This document shows, in pieces, positions 56,711 to 64,000 of a DNA stretch of 64,000 nt. A program made the translations under genes and the position numbers. This DNA is from Castanea sativa (lineage: Eukaryota > Streptophyta > Magnoliopsida > Fagales > Fagaceae). The stretch spans positions 82,900,001 to 82,964,000 of the forward strand of contig NC_134013.1 in assembly GCF_040712315.1 (NCBI RefSeq), in the 5' to 3' direction. The notes beneath the pieces are model-generated. The model had not been told where the DNA came from. It saw only the letters and a program-made list of their open reading frames with translations, and did not search any database. The stretch's first letter is position 1. Each line of letters starts with the position of its first letter.

Positions 56711-57951
56711 TCATCCCTTAAGAAAGTTCCTGCATATCCTTTCCCAGCACATCCTATCCGGTTCAGCTGTCTGCATTCCCAACCTTACTTCGTCCGCAAA
56801 ACCTTTCTGTAATTATTCAAATTCATATATTTAAAAACAAGCTAAATATATATATTATATAACCAAAATAGAGACTATGAATCAATGGACAAAGTGATTG
56901 TGTGTTTAAAATTTTTTAAAAAAAAATAACTACCTCCATAGCATCCATACTGAGAAGGCGATCAACGAGATTAAGAAGAATGTCACTGGTGTACTCGGGA
57001 TGGCCTTGAATGCCAAAAATATGGTCTCCAATGGCGAACATCTCCACACCTGTTTTGTCTGAGAATCCAATCACTTCAGCACCCAGAGGGACCTCAAAAA
57101 CCTCATCTTGATGACACTCAATAATGGAAAGGGATGTTGGGATTTCACCCAAGTCATCAAAGAAGTAATATGGGGCCAAGTCTTTCACTATACTCACCTT
57201 CCTTAGCCCCACATCCCACCCTGTATAGGCTTTACCAACCTTTCCACCCAATGCTCTACATAATACCTGTTTCATAAAGATTGATTATTAACAATATTAT
57301 ATTTGCATGATAAATATTGTATTTGAATCAACAGTAAGTGTAGGCCCCAAACTTAATAAAAAATGGATGCGACATTCAGCAATTTCTATGGACATGCACT
57401 GCATGCATATCCTGCATGACATTTATTTGACTTTTTGTTTTATATATATGTTATTAATTGGATAGTGGGGAGAGTTGAGAGCTAAAAAAGATATGAATAT
57501 AAACGTTTTATTGAAGATATTAAGAATGTTAATGGAACCACAAAACTCTTAATAAATTTATGTGACTTCTATTCAAAGAAAAAAAAAATGCAGTGATGCT
57601 AACTAGAATCGGTTCACAAAGTTAATTAATTACCTGGTGACCGAAGCAAATACCAAGGACTTTTTTCTCCATGGCATCCAAAGTTTGCAAGAGCAAGCAG
57701 AGCTTAAGAATCCAAATATCATTGCCATAAGCATCACTAGGACTGCCACTAAGTACAAAACCATCATAGTTTTGGAGCTCATTCACGTCAGGGAACTCAT
57801 CGTCAATAACCCTGAACAAGTCCCAGCTCTCTCCTTCTTCGCCAAAAGCTGCAAGGTACACATTGAAGTACCCACCATATACTTTCTTGGCATAGTCAGA
57901 ATCCTTTGTTGCTAGAAGAACAGCATATCTTTTTCCTCCTTCAATCTTCAT
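56711..57951 (-). CDS. GGP: Gamma-glutamyl peptidase (class I glutamine amidotransferase-like)
   Basis: Three exons on the minus strand, 57634-57951, 56934-57266 and 56711-56806, with GT-AG introns of phase 0, give 248 residues. The protein has the class I glutamine amidotransferase fold. The nucleophile elbow GICFGHQ carries Cys102, and GIQGHPEY carries His195 and Glu197 of the triad; an earlier [14 protein letters not shown] loop is typical. Length and sequence fit the plant GGP family, cytosolic enzymes that remove gamma-glutamyl groups from glutathione conjugates. The best known are Arabidopsis GGP1 and GGP3 in glucosinolate and camalexin synthesis. Which member this matches cannot be set by eye, and it may act mainly in glutathione turnover. 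No signal peptide is seen. The small last exon (31 residues, ending RICRNFLKG) was found by homology and completes the C-terminus. It looks intact. Confidence 0.92.
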
Positions 57952-58588
57952 CTTCTATAGCTAGAGAACAAAAATAAATTGAATAAAATCTTGAAATTGA
58001 AGTGGCTACAAAATATAGTGATATGTGTATAAAAAAGGGAAAGAATTTGAAAGGAAAATTAGGATTTGGATAGTGGGTGTTTGTAGAGGCAATGACCCCT
58101 TTTATAGAATCTCAGTAATGCAGGAACCCTTTTGTGTAAGCGATAGAGATAGGTGACCAAGCAAAAAAAAAAAAAAAATAGAGTCAGATGAAATTTAATT
58201 TGCATGTGATGGAAATTTGGGTGTATAAAAAATGATATGCCACTGTAAAAAAAGTTGGGACCTTTGTGGCTTGTGCAAATCAAAAGTGAGAACGTGTACC
58301 CATTTGACTTTAACAGAATTTTGTATAGGAGACACGATTTTGCTAGATTTCCTTTTGTTTTTTTCTTTTTCCTGGCTACAGTTTAGGTTCCATTGGTTCT
58401 TCTTAGAGAATCACTTGATGTGGGATTCAATAGAATCAATACTAACAAGGAAAAAAATAATTAACTTTTTACCTTCTCTATTATCAAATAAATAAAATTT
58501 ACTTTTTTTATTCAACGGCTGAGATCTCAACCATCTTAGTCTATATACCAAGATGGCATTACATCGCATGCAATATTCTAGATATTCA
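57952..58588 (-). promoter_or_regulatory. Upstream region and TATA box of the gamma-glutamyl peptidase gene
   Basis: A TATA box, TATAAAAG in CTATAAAAGGGG, lies on the minus strand at 58099-58106. It is about 150 nt before the start codon, giving a leader of about 115-120 nt. The leader carries no ATG in a strong context. Nothing else is recognisable in the upstream part. Confidence 0.55.
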
Positions 58589-59557
58589 ATGGCGGCTCTA
58601 GGATTTCTTTTCAGGGTCATCAAAAAACTTAAATTTAACAAACTTTAATTATAAAAAAAGATCTTGAATATATCGAGTTATCAACAAAAAAAATCACACG
58701 AATATATGATATTTTACTATTTCCTTCTACAAATTTTCATATTTTGACATTATTATGAGTTTTCATTATCTATTATCAATGGGTAGGTGTAACCATTTTA
58801 TTTTGTAAAGTTTGTATAACATTTTGTATTTTTATGCAATTTTCTTTATCAATTTTTCATTATTTTTATAAAAATATTTTAAACTAAATGATAAAACTCA
58901 ACATTCAGTGTATTAATTATTGACCCGAAGAGTCACTTCCATCTATACATATATAAATAATACACTATGTGTCTACTTAACCAATTAAATGTTTGAAGAG
59001 TCACTGACTTTACTATTTTTTTTAATCACTAAATTTATAACAAAATGTTATTATAACATGATATCAATAACAAACCCTCTATATTTCCTATTATTAAATT
59101 ATAAAAAGTTATAGTATATTTATATTATACACGCACACATTCACACAAATAATAGTATAACAAAAATAAATAAATAAATAACGCACACACTTAGTATAAA
59201 CACATATTTACACAAATAATAAATAGATTTATAATAAAAATAGATACACTTACAACTCACAAACACTTACTATTTATTTTTAAAGTCGGAGATACCAATA
59301 GTTAGATAGAGAAAAGAGGTTCATGAGAGAGGGATCCATGATTTATGTTATTGATTGGTTTGGGATGGTCTAATTTGTGTTGTGTAGTTTTGGGCTGAAC
59401 TGATCTATGTTAGAGTGTGTAAGATTTGAGTCAGGGTGTGCAAAAACATTTTTAAAGGCAAATTAAACTAGTAAAATAATATTTTATACATATCCATATT
59501 TTTTAATATCAAGTCAAGGGGTTCATTGAACCCCTTGAAGCCTTAGTAACACCGCCC
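58589..59557. repeat. Dispersed repeat, second copy of the family at 8175-9754
   Basis: Starts ATGGCGGCTCTAGGATTTCT and ends AACCCCTTGAAGCCTTAGTA then ACACCGCC, so GGCGG and CCGCC mark both ends. The body aligns with the other copy over most of its length, as noted there. It is uninterrupted here, giving an original length of about 970 bp. No protein. Confidence 0.6.
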
Positions 59558-59773
59558 CAATAGGTATTATACAAGATTTTGGTCTATATATCAAGATCTA
59601 GTATTACTATTTTTGCGTGTGTTTTAATAAGTGTTACTGTTTACTAAAAAAAAAAATCATCTCATAAGTTTTATAATAAAAAAAATAAAGATATTACCGA
59701 ATTTATTGCAAAATATTTTCAAATTGATGTAATAATGAATATGATTGATAGATTTCGATAATATAATAAATTT

Positions 59774-59947
59774 GTGGGTTCTAATTAGCTCAACTGATAA
59801 AATCTCTTATGGTTGTATAATAGATCTGAGGTTCAATCTCCACCTACACCAAAAAAACTGATTGGTATCTTAGTCTGGTGATAAAAAGCTATCATCAAGT
59901 ACAAATGCCATAAGTTGAAACTCTCACTCTCTCTCCAAAAAAAAAAT
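59774..59947 (+). repeat. tRNA-derived SINE
   Basis: Starts GTGGGTTCTAATTAGCTCAA, containing the A-box TTAGCTCAACTGA. The B-box AGGTTCAATCTCC follows about 50 nt later, and the tail is C/T-rich then poly-A (59937-59947). It is about 170 bp long. The degraded element at 1627 shares its head. Confidence 0.65.
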
Positions 59948-60168
59948 CAATCTATTTTTGTGGCCCTAATATTTTTGGTTCCTAAAAACAGACTTTCCTT
60001 TTCGTCCTTCTTCCATTACTTATTATTTACATCTACAGTAATATGAGAAGTAAGAAGGCATTAAGCTTATTAAGTTGTCCAATTCAAAAGAAAAAAAAAA
60101 CCTTTTTAAGTTTTTGATTTTTATTGCACTTAACAATGTTTGTTTTAATAACTAAAATTAATTTAACA

Positions 60169-60268
60169 CTTTTTTTTTATAATTTGATAATTGGAGAGGG
60201 GGGATTTAAACCGTGGACGTCCCTCATGAAAACACAAATGTCATTTGAGCTATTAGGCTATCAGCAAT
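60169..60268 (-). repeat. tRNA-derived SINE, same family as 44953
   Basis: On the minus strand: TAGCCTAATAGCTCAAATGA (A-box), then GGTTTAAATCC (B-box), CCCCTCTCCAATTATCAAAT and an A-tail (poly-T on +). It matches the copy at 44953-45061 most strongly in the last 35 nt. Confidence 0.6.
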
Positions 60269-60276
60269 AACACTAA

Positions 60277-63200
60277 TACATCTACTCAAAAGAGCTACTT
60301 CCTCTTTAAAATTGTTGGACCTATTTAAAAAATTCTACTTCTTCTATATAAAAAAGAAATCCAATTTTATTAAAGAAATATCATTTAATATGTATTACAT
60401 AAAAAGATACAAGTTTTCAAAATTATCCTATTTATTTTAAACTTTAGTGAAAGATCAGTATTTATTTTTTAAATAATGTGAAGAGTATAGTAGGAAATTA
60501 ATTTATTGACTTTTCAATGAAAACTTTAGTTTGAGACATCCCAAAATGGAATAGATAACTAACAATTTGGCACAAATGAAATATTTAATATAAGGTTCTT
60601 CAAGCACCTATTGTGATGTTTGGACACTGAGTCTCGATCCCTCAAAACCCATCAACGTCCCCAACCCCCTTCACCTATTTAATTACTAAGCAAAAAGAAA
60701 GAAAGAAGAAGACATATTTGATACCTTATGAACATTTTCTTTATCACAGTATAAACGACGACATTACCACAACACATGAAAATTGTTGCTACTATATATT
60801 GCCACTACCACAACTATCATCACCACATTGTCCCTCTAATTACAAATTACATATTATGAAGAGGCCATCAAAACTATCCTTTACCACTATAATTATTTGA
60901 ATCACTACAAACGTTCACATTCACATACAGTTTAAGGAAAACGTTTTATTTTTTGGAGATTGGTTGTATTTTTGAAAATATATGGAAAATATTTTCTAAC
61001 ATATATTTTGTTTCTGAAAACAAATAATAATAGTACTAAATCACAAGCAAATTAGAGGGCCGGGTTAGCATACTCATCAAATAAAATAAAGCAAACAAAA
61101 AAAAGAGTAGAAAAGGCTTGAAATCAAATCGACGTAGAGGCATTGACAAAGACATTTTTTTGGGGGGAGCTAAATATATCATGTAGAACAATTTAAAAAG
61201 AAAAAAGAAAAAAGAGAGGCATAGCATATCGGCAACCTAAAAGCAACAGAGAGGTGGTTGGGTTGTGGGTTGTGTTGCGACTTGCAACGGTGACTTTGGC
61301 GTGCCGGGGGCGGGGAGAGCAAAGATGTGAGGGGTGTCGATATGAGGTTTTCCCGGGGGCAGGGGGGGGGGGGGGTTGTTTGTTGGGAAAAAGTGTTTTA
61401 TGCTAAAATAAATCTGGAGCACTTGGGTCAAATCTGAAATTTTGGTTTACACAAAACAAACGGGTCTTATATAATAAGTTTTATATATATATATATATTT
61501 ATCAGAATTCAACTACTAAAATTATCAAATAACACAATAACATAGAAACAGTTAATTTTTAGTTACAAAATTTCTGAATTTATAATATCATCACTAATAA
61601 TTCAGCTCTTAATTCTCTGATAACAAATTTTAAAATTTATTGAACAGCATTAAGTTGTTAAATTCATAGCGGTCATGAAGTCAAATACCAATTTTCTTTT
61701 ACTTCAAGTAGAACACAGAAAATGCAAACACATCTATATGTATGAACGCATATATTCGTCAAAAATAAAACAAGCTAGCTGTTAGCCTGTTACCAAACAA
61801 GAAATTCTTACCCATGAAGTTCCGGAATTAGAATAAAGAATGGAATTTTTGTCACTGCAATGTAGGAAGAAGATACACATTTTTACTTGGTCATGCTCAT
61901 GTACTTCTCACACTTCACACCATCAAAATGGCCATGTAAAAAATCATGATATATATATATATGGCCGTTTAGGTTATATATTAAAGGTTTGTAAGAAACG
62001 GAAAGTTTATTATAAGAATTAAAGCAAATATTGAACAGTGAACGGTAAATCTAGATAAGAGAGAGAACGTTAATTACAGGGAATCTTTAAGAGTCATTTG
62101 AACAAAGACGATAATAGGGAAAGGTGCATGCATGGGAGCTTAAACCAAAATTATTCGTAAAATATTCTCAGTCTTGTATACAATTGTAGACTGAAAAAAA
62201 TATTAAAAAATTCAAATAATGTCTCATTGTAACAATGAACAGTCATTGAAACATAACCTTTTCAAAAGTCCAAGGGGTAATTCAATTTTGATTTTACCAA
62301 TGGAATTGAAATCCGAGTAAGTAACAGAGTTAGGCAATGACCCATTGACCCTTGACACACCTCCATGTCAAAAAGACTAGCATCTGCATTTCTAGTTTCT
62401 TCATTTGAGAAAAGGAAATCATAAAGTACTTATATGTGAGAATTGACATTTGGGTATTTTTTATTTAGAAAATTTTAACATATAATGTCCACTCATTCTG
62501 ATGATTTTTATTTATCATTAGACCAAAATACTAGTTAATACTAATTGAGCTAATTAGAATCTACCCTAATCACTTGGTTGTCAAATCTTTTTTTTTTATA
62601 CTATTTTCTATTTTTTATACTTATAAAATAGCATTTAAAGTAGACTCTGCTTATATTTTTTAGATGATAAAGTGAACTTTCCTATTCCCCTACTATTTAA
62701 CAACTTGCAAGAGTGCATCTCTAGCTCTTTTTTTCTTTTCTTTTCCCGCATGAATCTGTACCTCCTTTGTCACAATCTAAGCCAATTCTTTCACAATGCG
62801 AATTAAGGCATTATTTCTAGTTAGTACAAAATCGTTTCTTTTCCCCCTATACCCTAAATTTGCTCATATTGGACAAAACGACTTTTTGTTTTTATGGATT
62901 TCTCGGTTTATAATTTTATGACCAATAAAATGAAAAACAAATTGCAGTAGCAACTAGGAGGTGATCTTTTTCACGTGGGAATTTCGGGTTTCAACAAAAT
63001 AAAACGTGGAGAACAACCTAGCGAACACGCTGAAGTTAACGCTCTTATTATAAAGACAAAATAGTAAGTAATAATATTATAATATTTTGTGACGGCAGTA
63101 CGTAGCTGGCTGTGAACTTTAAAGTTTTAAACGCGACCGCGTCGTATTCTCTTTACACGCTGCGGGGTCCACCAAGCAACCACGGTGAATTATGTTCGGG

Positions 63201-64000
63201 CGGTAATGAACTGCCCTCCAACTCCAAATTAACCACTCAAATACCCTTAGCCGAAATTACTTTTATGCCATCCTTATCCATAGCCATGGTGGATAGAATA
63301 TTTCGTTCATAATAATAATAAAATAATATTTCACGTTTTAAATTGGTGAGATTGTTGCTGGTACTTGGAAATTTTCAGTGTCAAAATATATATCAAATTG
63401 GGTTGTTTCAAAAGAATTTTGTTAGGATTCTAAATGAAACTTTTTTCATTGAGCGAAATATAATTGTTTAAAATTGGCAAATTATATTTTCGTCGAAATT
63501 TTGCTACACACTCACTTAAGTGAAATTATCGCAAATAAAATGCTAGGCAACTTAACTTAATGATTATATATATATATATAAAAGAAACCCTTATTTCACA
63601 AATCGAGGGAAGGGAGGTTACGTACTGACCTATGATATCAATATTACTCTAAGAGCAAATACTCTTGGCTCTTGAACCTAAACAAATCTAAATTCATCTT
63701 CTTAGCATATACTTCTCTTGTGACATATTTTTAGAGTTTCTCTCTAAGTGTTTCTATCCAAACTCTTGATTCCTTGAAATAATAGAGTTCTATTCTAGTT
63801 AGTTCCCAGTTGCTACGAATTTTTGAGGAGTTCCATGGAATGCTAGAGGTTTTAGTTCATACAAGTGAAGTTCGCCTATGCAAAAAATCACCATAGAAGG
63901 ATTCTAAGGGTTTTGGGACTATTGTGGTAGGAAGATAAATGAGGGAGTTACGAGGATTAATAGAGTGTATGATTGCAAAGGTTTTGTGAATATACACTAT
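60277..64000. other. Intergenic DNA at the right end of the window
   Basis: No supported gene. Points seen are a G-rich patch at about 61304-61376 that includes a run of 13 G, (AT)n tracts near 61485, 61950 and 63570, and a more complex stretch from about 63590 to the end. That last stretch (CTTGTGACATA, GAAGTTCGCCTATGC, ATGCTAGAGG) has the look of an LTR cut by the window edge but could not be confirmed. Confidence 0.4.

Noticed and set aside
61304..61376. G-quadruplex or regulatory island near 61.3 kb
   Set aside because: There are long G runs but no nearby gene and no further support; kept only as a composition note.

Overview
This window is nuclear DNA of a flowering plant, most likely a woody eudicot. 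It is AT-rich, its genes are split by GT-AG introns, and it is dense in plant-type transposons (solo LTRs, a TRIM, a gag-only LTR element, MITEs, a Helitron, tRNA-derived SINEs). The style of the MITEs and LTRs is reminiscent of Fagales, but I cannot fix the species.

There are five convincing protein-coding genes. Three are tandem paralogues on the + strand at 3034-4938, 13842-15743 and 20936-22843. They encode multi-membrane-span DUF4220/DUF594 proteins of 633-635 residues whose function is unknown. Each coding region is a single exon, and each is preceded at 21-30 nt by a conserved 3' splice site, so each probably has a 5'UTR intron. The 5.2-8.9 kb gaps between them hold mobile-element debris: two adjacent solo LTRs of one family, a TRIM, several MITEs, and an upstream block shared by copies 2 and 3.

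From 23.8 to 38.1 kb there is no host gene. A nested hAT-like/LTR cluster (23.8-25.7 kb) is followed by an intact-ended 9.7 kb LTR retrotransposon on the minus strand (26707-36416, target duplication ATATT). It carries only a broken gag and several tandem-repeat arrays, with no recognisable protease, reverse transcriptase or integrase, so it is a LARD-like non-autonomous element. A SINE is nested in it. A PIF/Harbinger-like element (36892-38097, TTA duplications) lies directly upstream of the next gene.

The fourth gene (38562-49346, +, 11 exons) encodes a 497-residue PHD-AWS-SET-postSET histone lysine methyltransferase matching ASHR3. Its introns hold a SINE, a 32-bp minisatellite and an hAT-like MITE. 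After about 7.4 kb of repeats, including a Helitron inserted in an (AAT)n tract, the fifth gene (56711-57951, -, 3 exons) encodes a 248-residue cytosolic gamma-glutamyl peptidase of the class I glutamine amidotransferase fold. The last 5.7 kb are non-coding, with SINEs and a dispersed repeat also present at 8.2-9.8 kb.

The genes do not form a pathway. The points of most interest are the uncharacterised DUF4220/DUF594 array, the gag-only retroelement built of tandem arrays, and the leader of the ASHR3 gene (hairpin plus a three-codon upstream ORF next to a transposon).
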